Positions 19,176 through 28,707 are shown, numbered from the stretch's first letter. The stretch: DNA of 64,000 nt from Thermovibrio guaymasensis (GCF_003633715.1 NZ_RBIE01000001.1:791331-855330); one strand, 5' to 3'. The notes: generated from the letters alone by a model not told the origin. Numbers and translations: made by a program.

Positions 19176-21813
19176 TGAGTATAAGAATAAGTCTGTTGAG
19201 GAAACCATAAGAGAACTTGAGACCAACTTAGAAACCGGCTTAACGGAAGAAGAAGTTGAGAAAAGGCTTAAGAAGTACGGCTTCAACGAAATTCCCGAAA
19301 AAGAGGAACCCCTCTGGCATAGGATATTCAGAAGGTTTTGGGGACCAATCCCCTGGATGATTGAAACTGCAGCAGTTCTATCTGCACTAGTTAAAAAGTG
19401 GGAAGACTTTGTAATAATAGTTATCCTCTTGCTGGTTAATGCAGTAGTTGACTTTTGGCAGGAACACAAAGCAATATCTGCCCTAAAAGTTCTTAAACAG
19501 AAACTGGCAAGAAAGGCCATTGTCCTTAGAGACGGAAAGTGGATTGAGATAGACGTTAAATACCTGGTTCCTGGAGACATAATCAAGCTAAAAATTGGAG
19601 ATATTGTTCCTGCAGACGTAAAGCTGGTCGGAGAAGGTTTTATTCTCCTTGACCAATCTGCCCTAACGGGAGAGTCCTTACCGGTAACCAAAAAGAAGGG
19701 CGATGTAGCCTACGCCAATTCAGTAGTAAAAAGGGGAGAAACTATAGCTGTTGTAGTTGCAACGGGGCTCAATACTTACTTTGGAAGGACAGTTCAGCTC
19801 GTAGCAAAAGCTGAAAGGGAACAGAGGTCCCACTTTCAAGAAATGGTAATAAAGGTTGGAAACTTCCTGATAATAATCGCCTTAATAGTTGTAGCAGTAA
19901 TGGTAATTGTTGAACTAATGAGGGGAGCAGACAAAATAGAGCTCCTCCGTTTTGCCCTCGTTCTAACAGTAGCATCAATTCCGGTTGCCCTCCCAGCCGT
20001 TCTCACAGTAACCATGGCAGTAGGAGCTCTCAATTTAGCAAGGAAACAGGTAATTGTAAGTAGGCTAACGGCAATTGAGGAACTTGCCGGAGTTGATGTC
20101 CTCTGCAGTGATAAGACGGGAACTCTAACGAAAAATAAGATGACAGTATCTCAACCTTTTACTTTGGGAAACTTTAAAGTAGAGACTTTAATGCTCTACG
20201 CAGCACTTGCCTCTAAAGAGGAAAACAGAGACCCGATTGAGATACCAATATTTGAGTGGCTAAAGGAAAAGGGGTTGTACAGCAGATTAAAAGAGTGCAG
20301 ACAGCTCTCGTTCGTTCCGTTTGATCCTGTAAGGAAAAGGACCGAAGCAGAGGTTGAGTGTAACGGAGAGAGGTTAGTAATAACTAAGGGAGCTCCCCAG
20401 GTTATAGCAGAGCTCTCAGACTTAGGTAAAGAAGAGAGAAAGAATTACTTTAAGAAAGTTGAAGAGTTTGCAGAAAACGGATTTAGAACAATAGCAGTTG
20501 CATTTAAAAGGCCAGATGAGAAGAAGTTCCACGTAGTTGGCCTAATCCCCTTCTTTGACCCTCCAAGGGAAGACTCAAGAGAAGCGCTAGAGAAGGCTAA
20601 GGAGCTTGGAGTAGAAGTTAAGATGGTAACTGGAGACAACATAGCAATAGCAAGGTACATAGCCAAACTCCTTGGAATAGGCGAGAAAATAGTAAGCGCA
20701 AGGGAGCTTAGAGGAGAGGAGGAGAGCTACAAGGAATACTTAATCCTTGCTCAAGTAATTGCAAAAGCAATTATGGAAGTTGAAGGAAAGAGCGAAAAGG
20801 AGGCAGAAGAAAAGGCTCAAAGGGTAGTAGAGCTTGTTAAAAAAGAATTGAAAAACCTCCCTCTACCAAAAGGAGCAGTAAGGAGGCACGAGTCTGAGAT
20901 AATAAAACTGATTGAAGAGGCAAACGGTTTTGCAGAAGTATTTCCAGAGGATAAGTACTTCATAGTTGACAAACTTCAGAAGGCCGGCCACATAGTAGGA
21001 ATGACGGGAGACGGAGTAAACGACGCTCCAGCCCTAAGGAAAGCAGACTGTGGAATTGCAGTCCACAACGCAACAGACGCTGCAAGAGCTGCTGCAGATT
21101 TAGTTCTCTTAAAACCAGGTTTAAGAGTAATAGTTGACGGCTTTCAAATAGCAAGGCAGATATTTGGAAGGATGCAGGCTTATACCATTTACAGAATTGC
21201 AGAAACAATTAGAGTTATAGGCTTCATGGGGCTTTCTATTATCTTCTTCCAGATATACCCCGTTACTGCAATAATGATTATTATCTTAGCGCTCTTAAAC
21301 GATATACCAATCTTAGCCATAGCCTACGATAGGGTTAAAACATCTAAAAAGCCAGTCAGATGGGACATGTATGAGATAAACGTTATGTCATTCTACCTTG
21401 GAATAGCAGGAGTTATCTCTTCTTTCGTTCTCCTATTCCTACTCTTAAATTACTGGAAGTTACCCATGGACGTTATTCAGACAATAGTATTTTTAAAACT
21501 CGCAGTTAAAGGCCACGGAACTCTTTACAACGCAAGGATTATGGATCACCTTTGGAAAAAGCCTTGGCCCTCTCCTATCCTCTGGGCTGCAACTTACTCT
21601 ACAAGGGTAATAGGAACGTTAATTGGAGTTTATGGCTTTAACTTACTAACCCCTGTTGGCTGGGGATGGGCACTCTTTATCTGGGGATACGCCTTAACTT
21701 GGCTCTTAATAAACGACTACGTTAAACTCTTCGTCTGGAAAATGTACAAGGAGAAAAAGTTCATGTTCGCCCCCGGACACTTTAAACTGCTCAGGAAGGT
21801 ATTCTCAGCTTAA
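19162..21813 (+). CDS. P-type (P3A) plasma-membrane proton ATPase
   Basis: An 883-residue P-type ATPase most like the plasma-membrane proton-efflux group of plants, fungi and some archaea. Order: N-terminal cytosolic segment, two helices, actuator domain with TGES near residue 169, two helices with VASIPVALPAVL, the phosphorylation motif DKTGTLT near 316, the hinge TGDGVNDAP near 616, then six C-terminal helices. PVALP in helix four, rather than a PEGL or CPC motif, supports proton transport. An insert of about 65 charged residues lies around 515-580. No long C-terminal autoinhibitory tail is seen. It probably exports protons at the cost of ATP. It overlaps an upstream small membrane-peptide gene. 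Confidence 0.9.
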   Translation: MAIIDEYKNKSVEETIRELETNLETGLTEEEVEKRLKKYGFNEIPEKEEPLWHRIFRRFWGPIPWMIETAAVLSALVKKWEDFVIIVILLLVNAVVDFWQEHKAISALKVLKQKLARKAIVLRDGKWIEIDVKYLVPGDIIKLKIGDIVPADVKLVGEGFILLDQSALTGESLPVTKKKGDVAYANSVVKRGETIAVVVATGLNTYFGRTVQLVAKAEREQRSHFQEMVIKVGNFLIIIALIVVAVMVIVELMRGADKIELLRFALVLTVASIPVALPAVLTVTMAVGALNLARKQVIVSRLTAIEELAGVDVLCSDKTGTLTKNKMTVSQPFTLGNFKVETLMLYAALASKEENRDPIEIPIFEWLKEKGLYSRLKECRQLSFVPFDPVRKRTEAEVECNGERLVITKGAPQVIAELSDLGKEERKNYFKKVEEFAENGFRTIAVAFKRPDEKKFHVVGLIPFFDPPREDSREALEKAKELGVEVKMVTGDNIAIARYIAKLLGIGEKIVSARELRGEEESYKEYLILAQVIAKAIMEVEGKSEKEAEEKAQRVVELVKKELKNLPLPKGAVRRHESEIIKLIEEANGFAEVFPEDKYFIVDKLQKAGHIVGMTGDGVNDAPALRKADCGIAVHNATDAARAAADLVLLKPGLRVIVDGFQIARQIFGRMQAYTIYRIAETIRVIGFMGLSIIFFQIYPVTAIMIIILALLNDIPILAIAYDRVKTSKKPVRWDMYEINVMSFYLGIAGVISSFVLLFLLLNYWKLPMDVIQTIVFLKLAVKGHGTLYNARIMDHLWKKPWPSPILWAATYSTRVIGTLIGVYGFNLLTPVGWGWALFIWGYALTWLLINDYVKLFVWKMYKEKKFMFAPGHFKLLRKVFSA

Positions 21814-21860
21814 AAGGTATATAATTAAGGTCTCAAATTCCTTTGTCTGGATAGAACTTC

Positions 21861-23246
21861 ATGAGCTATAGAGCAATTCCGAGGAAGTATAGGCCTCAGT
21901 CCTTCAGTCAGGTAATAGGTCAGGAGTTTATTACCGAAACATTAAAGAACGCTATAAAGAGCGGTAGGCTCTCCCACGCTTATATCTTTGCAGGCCCAAG
22001 GGGAGTAGGAAAGACGACAACTGCAAGGATAATTGCAAAGGCAGTTAACTGTGAGAACCTTATAGATGGAGAGCCTTGTAATCAGTGTTCCCAGTGCATA
22101 GAGATAGCGAAAGGTTCACACCCAGACGTTATTGAAGTAGACGCTGCAAGTAACAGGGGTATTGACCAGATAAGGGAACTGAGAGAATCTGTTCACTACC
22201 TCCCTGCAAGGGGAAAGAAAAAAGTCTACATAATTGATGAGTTTCACATGCTCACGAAGGAGGCCTTTAATGCCCTCCTTAAGACGCTGGAGGAACCTCC
22301 TGAGCATGCTCTGTTTATCCTAGCTACAACAGAAATTGACAAGATTCCTCCGACAATCCTTTCAAGGTGTCAGAAGTTCATATTTAGAAGGATTCCTGAA
22401 GAGTTAATGGTAAAAACCCTATCCCAAATATGTGAGAAGGAAAAGGTTGAGTACGAAGAGGAAGCTTTAAGGTTAATAGCCCTCTCAAGTGAAGGTTGCG
22501 TTAGGGATGCAGAAAGCCTCCTTGAACAGGCAATAGCCCTTGGAAACGGTAGAGTTGAAACTAAGAAAGTCTCTGAGTTCCTCGGTATATTAACGGGAAG
22601 GGAAGTTAGAGAACTTCTAAGGTTAGGATTTAAAGGGGATAAGACGGAACTCTTTAAGAAACTGAAGAAGCTAGAGGAGGAAGGGTATAACCCTGTTTTC
22701 GTAGTTAAACAGCTTTTAGAAGTAACAGAAAAGGAATTTATGAACCCAACCGAACTAACAGAGGAAGAGAGCATTGCCGCCTTTAAGATACTCTCCCAAG
22801 GGTATAGGGAAATCTCAAAACACCCCTATCCCTACACCGCCCTCCTCTTTTACCTCTATAAGCTTTCCTACTTTAAAGAGGTCAAGAAGTTAACTGAACT
22901 TTTAGAGGGTGGAGTAAAAATAGAAGTTCCAACACAGGAAGGAAAACAGGCGGAAAAAAAAACTAAAAACGAGACTTTAGAGGCCTTTATTGAGAAAAGG
23001 ATTGATGAAGGAAGTTTTGTTAGAGTCCTTCCAGTAAGCAAGCTTGCCTACAAAATTTTGAAAGAGAGAGAGCAGGAACTTGAAGAGTCCATAGGTAAAC
23101 CGGTTAAAATAGAAGAACCTAAAGAAAGCGAGAGGAGAAAAGAACCGTCAGAGGAGTCAAAACGGATTATAAGTAAGATAGTTAAAGAACTTGAGGCAAA
23201 AGTTCTACTTGTAAAGGTTAAGGATGATGAAAGTTCTAATAGTTGA
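21861..23246 (+). CDS. dnaX: DNA polymerase III gamma/tau subunit
   Basis: A 461-residue AAA+ clamp-loader subunit. It begins YRAIPRKYRPQSF, has the Walker A motif GPRGVGKTT at 45-53, the zinc ligands C64, C73, C76 and C79, a DEFHMLTKEAFNALLKTLEE region (Walker B variant and sensor), and the SRC motif. The length fits gamma or a short tau; the C-terminal ~100 residues are charged and contain EEPKESERRK-type linker sequence. It loads the beta clamp at the replication fork. The next gene overlaps its end by 23 bases. Confidence 0.93.
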   Translation: MSYRAIPRKYRPQSFSQVIGQEFITETLKNAIKSGRLSHAYIFAGPRGVGKTTTARIIAKAVNCENLIDGEPCNQCSQCIEIAKGSHPDVIEVDAASNRGIDQIRELRESVHYLPARGKKKVYIIDEFHMLTKEAFNALLKTLEEPPEHALFILATTEIDKIPPTILSRCQKFIFRRIPEELMVKTLSQICEKEKVEYEEEALRLIALSSEGCVRDAESLLEQAIALGNGRVETKKVSEFLGILTGREVRELLRLGFKGDKTELFKKLKKLEEEGYNPVFVVKQLLEVTEKEFMNPTELTEEESIAAFKILSQGYREISKHPYPYTALLFYLYKLSYFKEVKKLTELLEGGVKIEVPTQEGKQAEKKTKNETLEAFIEKRIDEGSFVRVLPVSKLAYKILKEREQELEESIGKPVKIEEPKESERRKEPSEESKRIISKIVKELEAKVLLVKVKDDESSNS

Positions 23247-23787
23247 CGATGAGAAAACTATAAGGGAAACCCTTAAGGAGATTTTAGAGGAAGAAGGGTA
23301 TCAGGTCTTTACAGAGGAAGTTGGAAGTAAAGTTGTTGAGAGAGTAAAGGAGCTCCAGCCCAACCTAATAATCTTAGACCTGTTCCTTCCAGGAATATCG
23401 GGAATGGAAGTATTAAAAAAGTTAAACGAAGAAGGACTAACTGAGAAAATTCCGGTAGTTATAGTGTCTGGACACGGAACGGTGGAAACTGCAGTAAAAG
23501 CCATGAAGTTAAAGGCCTACGACTTTATAGAAAAACCGATAAAGTACGAAAAGTTCTTAAGTGCCGTTGAGGGGGCTCTTAAGAGAGAGGTCAAACTTGA
23601 GAATGAAAAGACCGTTTCAGAACTTACAAACCTTCCCCTAAAGAGGGCAAAGGAGGAGTTTGAGAAGGCCTATATAAAGGAAATCCTAAAGAAGTTTAAC
23701 GGAGACTTAAAGAGAGCAGCAGCCTTCATGGAAATAGACATATCAAACCTCTACAGAAAACTTAACAAGTATGGCTTCCATCAGTGA
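23224..23787 (+). CDS. Two-domain response regulator, receiver plus Fis-type helix-turn-helix (RegA/PrrA-like)
   Basis: A 187-residue protein. Residues 1-120 are a receiver domain: the acidic pair DD at 8-9, the phospho-acceptor Asp in LIILDLFLPG near 52, VVIVSGHG, and the conserved Lys in FIEKPI. The last ~50 residues (YIKEILKKFNGDLKRAAAFMEIDISNLYRKLNKYG) are a Fis-type DNA-binding domain as in NtrC-class regulators, but the sigma-54 AAA+ domain is absent. This is the RegA/PrrA/ActR architecture, whose known members are redox-responsive. Starts at 23224 or 23227 are both possible. No histidine kinase is adjacent. It overlaps dnaX and the YicG gene. Confidence 0.85.
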   Translation: MMKVLIVDDEKTIRETLKEILEEEGYQVFTEEVGSKVVERVKELQPNLIILDLFLPGISGMEVLKKLNEEGLTEKIPVVIVSGHGTVETAVKAMKLKAYDFIEKPIKYEKFLSAVEGALKREVKLENEKTVSELTNLPLKRAKEEFEKAYIKEILKKFNGDLKRAAAFMEIDISNLYRKLNKYGFHQ

Positions 23788-24406
23788 AGTTTTAGAAGCA
23801 GCAAACTGTATTGGACTTGTAGCTTTCGCCCTTTCAGGGGTCTTTAAGGGGATAAACGCAAAACTAGACCTTTTAGGAGTCTCAATCCTAGGATTCCTTA
23901 CAGCATTAGGAGGAGGAATAGTAAGAGACATCCTTGTTAACTCAGTTCCTAAAGCCCTAACCGGAATTTCAGATATAACAACTACAGCCCTTGGAATTTT
24001 CCTTGCACTTTTACTCTACAAAGTTTTTAGAAAGGACATAACGGGAACTAAGCCTGTAAAGATCATTGATGCAGCTGGGCTCTCTGCGTTCTCCGTAACT
24101 GGGTTTTTAGTGGGAGCCCAGTCAGGTCTAAACGGCTTTGGAATAGTCCTTTTAGGAGTTATAACCGGAACCGGAGGGGGACTTATAAGTGAACTACTAA
24201 CAGGTAAAGTTCCTTCTGTTTTGAAGGAGGACTTCTACGCCTCATGCTCTTTAATAGGAGGAATTCTATTCTTAATCACGTATGGGAAATTCTCTACAGA
24301 AGTATCAACCGGAATAACCTTTGTAACTATACTAACCTTAAGGTTAACGGCAATTTTAAAGGGCTGGAGGTTACCAAGGTTTGGACTTTATGAGGAAAGA
24401 GATTGA
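23771..24406 (+). CDS. YicG/TRIC-type membrane protein (UPF0126)
   Basis: A 211-residue inner-membrane protein with six to seven hydrophobic helices. Two repeated halves each carry a glycine-rich GGGxxRD- or GGGLIS-type motif (LGGGIVRDILV near 40 and TGGGLISELL near 132). This internal symmetry is typical of the YicG family, bacterial relatives of TRIC trimeric cation channels. The transported ion is not known from sequence. Its ATG overlaps the response regulator's end, and its own end overlaps the BioF-like gene, so the four genes from dnaX form one unit. Confidence 0.82.
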   Translation: MASISEVLEAANCIGLVAFALSGVFKGINAKLDLLGVSILGFLTALGGGIVRDILVNSVPKALTGISDITTTALGIFLALLLYKVFRKDITGTKPVKIIDAAGLSAFSVTGFLVGAQSGLNGFGIVLLGVITGTGGGLISELLTGKVPSVLKEDFYASCSLIGGILFLITYGKFSTEVSTGITFVTILTLRLTAILKGWRLPRFGLYEERD

Positions 24407-25475
24407 AGAGCTAATAGGAAAAAAACTCTACAGGGAACTGAGGGAAATTGAGACTCCCCAAGGTAAAAGAGTAGTTGTTGAAGGAAGAGAGCTCCTCAAC
24501 TTCTCCTCAAACGATTATCTAGGCCTTGCAAAGGAGTTTGACTGTGAATGTCTAGAAAAGTGGGGGACAGGAAGCGGAGCTTCAAGGTTAGTTTGCGGGA
24601 ACTTTAAAGTTCACAGAGAACTTGAGAGGAGACTTGCAGAGCTAAAGAAAACCGAAGAGTGCCTTTTATTTTCAACTGGATATATGGCAAACCTAGGGGT
24701 TATCTCAACACTTGCGGGAAAAGGCGATTTAATTCTCTCAGACCGGCTTAATCACGCCTCAATAATAGACGGTATAAGGCTCTCTAAGGCTGAAAAGGTC
24801 ATCTACCCTCACAGAGATTGGCAGTTCGTAAAGGACTATTTAAAGAAGAACAGAAAGGAGTTTAACAGGTGTTTAATAGTCACAGATTCAGTCTTCAGTA
24901 TGGACGGAGACATAGCTCCTTTGAATGAGCTCTTTCAGATTAAGGATGAGTTTGATGCAGTTTTAGTAATTGACGATGCACACGCAACAGGCGTTGTTGG
25001 GTGGAGTTCCTTAGAGCTTTTCAACGTTGAACCGGATAAAAGAACAGTTATAGTTGGAACTCTCGGCAAAGCGCTCGGAACTTTTGGAGCCTTTGTCTGT
25101 GGAAGTAAAGTTTTAAGGGAATACCTAATAAACAAGTGCCGGAGCTTTATCTTCACAACGGCACTTCCTCCATTCATTGCTTGCCAAACTCTAAAGAACA
25201 TTGAAAAAGTTCCCGAAAGGAGAAAGAGATTAATCAAATTAATCAATTTCTTTAAGAAGCTATCTGGAATAGAGAGCTCCAGCGCGATTTTTCCATACAT
25301 AGTAGGGGATGAAGAGAAAGCCTTAAAACTTTCAGAGATACTTCTAAAAAAAGGATTCCTGGTTCCCGCTATCAGACCACCTACCGTTAAAGAGAGCAGA
25401 TTGAGGATAACCGTTACTTCAGAGCATAGTGAAGAGGAAGTAGAAAAACTGTGGAGGGAAATAAAAGGGGGCTAA
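24390..25475 (+). CDS. bioF: 8-amino-7-oxononanoate synthase family PLP enzyme (BioF-like)
   Basis: A 361-residue alpha-oxoamine synthase. LLNFSSNDYLGLA, SGASRLVCGNFKVHRELE, FSTGYMANLG, DRLNHASIIDGI and the PLP-lysine motif VGTLGKALGTFGAF (near residue 225) are clear. In the biotin pathway it condenses pimeloyl-ACP or -CoA with alanine. The fold is shared with 2-amino-3-ketobutyrate CoA ligase. The length (~360) and lack of other markers favour BioF, but no bio genes are nearby. I use ATG 24390; a TTG nine bases earlier is possible. It ends 13 bases from convergent aclA. Confidence 0.78.
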   Translation: MRKEIEELIGKKLYRELREIETPQGKRVVVEGRELLNFSSNDYLGLAKEFDCECLEKWGTGSGASRLVCGNFKVHRELERRLAELKKTEECLLFSTGYMANLGVISTLAGKGDLILSDRLNHASIIDGIRLSKAEKVIYPHRDWQFVKDYLKKNRKEFNRCLIVTDSVFSMDGDIAPLNELFQIKDEFDAVLVIDDAHATGVVGWSSLELFNVEPDKRTVIVGTLGKALGTFGAFVCGSKVLREYLINKCRSFIFTTALPPFIACQTLKNIEKVPERRKRLIKLINFFKKLSGIESSSAIFPYIVGDEEKALKLSEILLKKGFLVPAIRPPTVKESRLRITVTSEHSEEEVEKLWREIKGG

Positions 25476-25483
25476 GAGCCCCC
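25459..25483 (-). terminator. Terminator of the ATP-citrate lyase genes
   Basis: On the minus strand GGGGGCT-CTT-AGCCCCC is followed by TTTTATTT. The hairpin lies in the last codons of the convergent bioF-like gene. Confidence 0.75.
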
Positions 25484-25488
25484 AAAAA

Positions 25489-27339
25489 TTAAGCCTCTTC
25501 AGGCCTCTTAACGTCGTAGAGAATATCGTCCCATGGGTGCCTGTAGAGAGGCATGGCAAGGCGCTTCTCATCAAGGATGTGGCCGATAAATCCGATAGAA
25601 CGGCCGAGGACAAAGAAGGCGTTAAACGCTCCTGCTTCTATTAACTCATCAATTTCAGCTTCACTAAAGCCCAGGTTTCTGAACATATCAACCAATAGAA
25701 CACCAATTGTTCCGTCAACGTTAAGGATGAGGTTCTCCTTCTTTGAGGTTGTAACCTTCTCAACCTCAAGGGCGTAGTCAAGGAGCCCTGTTGATGGGAA
25801 GTTCTCTTTTGCATAGTTCTTAAGGAGCTCCACCCTCTTATCAGGGTTCTTTGTTGACTTAATCCTATGACCGATTCCTGGAATAGGTTTCTTTTCAACC
25901 TTCTTCATGTAGTCAACGAACTCAAAGGGGTCCATTCCCTTCTCTTTAGCCATCTTAAAGTACTTGGCAGCTCCGTCAATAGCACCGCCAAACCTTGGTC
26001 CGATTGTAAGAAGACCGGTTACAAGGGAGGAGATGAGGTCCTTTCCAGCCCTTGCAGTTACTTTAGCGTTATGGGCACCTGAAACTGCAGGTCCGTGGTC
26101 TGCAACGATTTTGATTACCATGTCAATAAAGTCTGAAGCCCACTTTGGAAACTTCCTCTTGAACCATAGAAGCCCAATAACGTCAGCGATTGAGTATCCC
26201 TTCTCTACAACTTCTGAGATTGGAATACCGCAGTAAGTAGCCTCCTCTCCTCTATCGTCTGAGATTGTACAGATAAAGTGGGTAGGCCTTCTTACCTTAC
26301 CGGCCTTCCTTGCCTTGTCGTAATCTTCAGGGATAGGCGGAACTTCAGGTTCCTCAATCTCTCCAATCTCTCCCTTAGCCTTAAGGTCTTCGTAAACGCT
26401 CCTTATCAGCTCAGGGATGTCATTGAAGGAATCTGGAACCAGAGCTCCCGCCTCTTTAAGGGCCCTGTTCTTTGCATCGGCAGTTTCTCTATCTGCTCCT
26501 GCCTTTGCTCCAGCATGACCAAACTGAACCTCTCCGCCAAAGTGTTTGGCTATAGTTCCAATACACCAGGCAATTAGAGGTTTAGTAATAAGTCCTTTTT
26601 CAAGGGCTTCAACAACCCTATATTCAAGCTCTCCTCCAACTTCACCGAGCATAATCATGTACTTTACGGCAGGGTTCTTCTGGTACCTTAAAAGGTGATC
26701 AAGAAAGTCTGAACCTGGGAACCTGTCACCACCTATAGCAATACCCTCAACTATACCGTCTGCGTTACGGGCAATTATGTTTGAAAGCTCGTTAAAAAGA
26801 CCACCTGAACGGGTAACAAGACCTGCAGAGCCGGGCCTGTGGAGTTTTGACTTAACGATATTTTCAAGTGTTCCACCAGCATTTCCAATCCTGAAGGCTC
26901 CAGCAGTAATTCCACCGACGGTAGCAGGACCTATTATCCACTTACCTTCCTGCTTTGCCCTTGCAGCCATATCACGGGCAAGCCTTTCAGGAATACCTTC
27001 AGCAGTGATAGCTATAGTCCTAATAGTTGGAATGTTGAGGGCCTCCCTCGTTACATCGTAAGCCGTCCTAAAAGAAGCAAAGTTAACTAAAACGTCAGCT
27101 TCTGGATGAGCCTCTGCAGCTTCCGTAGTTGAACGGTAAATAGGAATTATTATCTCTTCAGTACCGAAGAAGAACTTTTCAAACTTCCTACTCTGAGTTG
27201 GAGCAACTATTGCAACTATTGAAGGAGAACGTCCAACTAAGTAGTCGTAATCAAGCATACGCTGAATAGCATTCCTATTTAGGTTCCAGAAAATAGCCTT
27301 CGTATTCCTATCAAAGAGAACGTAATCGGGCCTTGCCAT
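25489..27339 (-). CDS. aclA: ATP-citrate lyase, large (alpha) subunit
   Basis: A 616-residue subunit. The N-terminal half is succinyl-CoA-synthetase-alpha-like (CoA-binding; WIIGPATVGGITAG), with the phospho-histidine motif FGHAGAKAGADR near residue 273. The C-terminal half is citrate-synthase-like (PGIGHRIKSTKNPDKR, VSGAHNAKVTARAGKDL). This matches the two-subunit enzyme of Chlorobi and epsilonproteobacteria, in which AclA carries the catalytic histidine and the citryl-CoA cleavage module. It cleaves citrate to acetyl-CoA and oxaloacetate with ATP, the key step of the reductive TCA cycle. It starts at ATG 27339 with AGGAGGG, 12 bases after aclB, and ends at a terminator. Confidence 0.95.
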   Translation of the reverse strand: MARPDYVLFDRNTKAIFWNLNRNAIQRMLDYDYLVGRSPSIVAIVAPTQSRKFEKFFFGTEEIIIPIYRSTTEAAEAHPEADVLVNFASFRTAYDVTREALNIPTIRTIAITAEGIPERLARDMAARAKQEGKWIIGPATVGGITAGAFRIGNAGGTLENIVKSKLHRPGSAGLVTRSGGLFNELSNIIARNADGIVEGIAIGGDRFPGSDFLDHLLRYQKNPAVKYMIMLGEVGGELEYRVVEALEKGLITKPLIAWCIGTIAKHFGGEVQFGHAGAKAGADRETADAKNRALKEAGALVPDSFNDIPELIRSVYEDLKAKGEIGEIEEPEVPPIPEDYDKARKAGKVRRPTHFICTISDDRGEEATYCGIPISEVVEKGYSIADVIGLLWFKRKFPKWASDFIDMVIKIVADHGPAVSGAHNAKVTARAGKDLISSLVTGLLTIGPRFGGAIDGAAKYFKMAKEKGMDPFEFVDYMKKVEKKPIPGIGHRIKSTKNPDKRVELLKNYAKENFPSTGLLDYALEVEKVTTSKKENLILNVDGTIGVLLVDMFRNLGFSEAEIDELIEAGAFNAFFVLGRSIGFIGHILDEKRLAMPLYRHPWDDILYDVKRPEEA

Positions 27340-27351
27340 TTTTCCCTCCTC

Positions 27352-28653
27352 TTATGGATTCTCTGTAAGAGCTTTCTTAACGATCTCTGTCATGTGAGTC
27401 TCAGGTCCGTAAACCTCTATTGGAAGGCCAAGCTCTTCTGCGGCCTTCTTAATCTTTGCAAGACCAACTTCGTAGTTAGGCCCACCACGGCGAACGTAAA
27501 TCTTAACACCGACCTCTTTCAACTTATCTGCGTACTCTTTAAGGGCATCAATAATTCCGTCAAAGGTCTTTGCAACGTCTGTAAAGTTAGCGATAGCACC
27601 ACCAATGATTAGAATTTTTGGCCTTCCCTGCGGGTCTTTCTTCCTAGTCATAAGGTCAAGGACAGTCTTAACGTACTCCCTCGTCTCTGCCCTTGATGGG
27701 TTACCAGAGTACTCACCGTAGTTTGCAAGCTCCTTAACGTAGCCAAGGTCTGCAACCGTATCAGCGTAAACTACTGAAGCTCCACCACCTGCAACGAGAG
27801 TCCAGATGCGGCCTTCAGGATTAAGGATTGTAAGCTTTAGTGATGCTCCTGACTTTTCGTCCATTTCCTTAATGTACTTCTCCTCAGGGGAGAGTTCCCC
27901 ACCGAAACCTGCTGGAAACTCAAGCTCACCCCACTTCCTTCCAACTAAGAACTGGGCAGTATCGTCAACCCTTCCAACAAAGTCAAGGGGATAAACTTTA
28001 TTACCAACCATTACAAGTGGGTTAATCTCAAGGTAAGCAAAGTGCATATCCCTGAAGAAACGATAGAGACGCTTAACAAAGTCTGCATACTTCTCTTTAT
28101 CCTTTATCTCAGGAGGAACGTTTTCCTCAATGAGTTTGTCAATTTCTTCTTCCGTTGCAAGGGGAGGAATAACAACTTCCTTTACTTTGTCCCAGTTTTC
28201 TTCAACGTCAATTCCACCAAACGCAGACATATAGATGTGGTCACCGTCATACCCTAGTGTCATTGCAACGTAGTACTCATCCTCTGGAGCATGAGGAACG
28301 CAAGGCTCAATGAGGAAGTGAGTCAACTTTCCCTTTTTCCCTTTAATCTCAACCTCTTCCTGCATCTTTTCCCTGATCCACTTCTTAACCGTTTCATAAT
28401 CAACGTCACAGGGTTTTTCCTTTTTAAAGAGAATGAGACCGAGCTTACCCCTCTTACCAAAGAGCATGTCGGGTTTTGCAACTAAAGGCATCTCAAGTAG
28501 CCAAGGGTACTCCTGAGGTAACTTATCAAGGTCCGTTTCAGGAGTTACGAGTACAGACTTAAAGTTGTACTCAAACTCAGGAGCAAAATACTCGTTCCAG
28601 TGCTTGGCAAGAATCCTCTTGCCGTCGTACTCCCTAATTCCTCTCTGAGCCAT
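27352..28653 (-). CDS. aclB: ATP-citrate lyase, small (beta) subunit
   Basis: A 433-residue subunit with an ATP-grasp fold like succinyl-CoA synthetase beta. Seen are LEMPLVAKPDMLFGKRGKLG (nucleotide-binding), LEINPLVMV (metal-binding glutamate/asparagine) and RRGGPNYEVGL near the C terminus. It activates citrate by forming citryl phosphate with the aclA subunit. ATG 28653 is preceded by AAAGGAGGAG. A terminator-like hairpin stands 30 bases upstream, between it and icd, so acl expression may be separated from icd or set by readthrough. Confidence 0.95.
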   Translation of the reverse strand: MAQRGIREYDGKRILAKHWNEYFAPEFEYNFKSVLVTPETDLDKLPQEYPWLLEMPLVAKPDMLFGKRGKLGLILFKKEKPCDVDYETVKKWIREKMQEEVEIKGKKGKLTHFLIEPCVPHAPEDEYYVAMTLGYDGDHIYMSAFGGIDVEENWDKVKEVVIPPLATEEEIDKLIEENVPPEIKDKEKYADFVKRLYRFFRDMHFAYLEINPLVMVGNKVYPLDFVGRVDDTAQFLVGRKWGELEFPAGFGGELSPEEKYIKEMDEKSGASLKLTILNPEGRIWTLVAGGGASVVYADTVADLGYVKELANYGEYSGNPSRAETREYVKTVLDLMTRKKDPQGRPKILIIGGAIANFTDVAKTFDGIIDALKEYADKLKEVGVKIYVRRGGPNYEVGLAKIKKAAEELGLPIEVYGPETHMTEIVKKALTENP

Positions 28654-28682
28654 CTATCTCCTCCTTTAATTACTTTCATACG

Positions 28683-28707
28683 AAAAAGGGGGGCAAATCT
28701 GCCCCCC
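28683..28707 (-). terminator. G-rich terminator hairpin between icd and aclB
   Basis: On the minus strand GGGGGGCA-GATT-TGCCCCCC is followed by TTTTTCG. A promoter-like TTGTTA/TAAAAT pair with long 19-base spacing (28735-28740 and 28710-28715) lies just before it. The hairpin may therefore instead cap the 5' end of an acl transcript. Confidence 0.7.
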
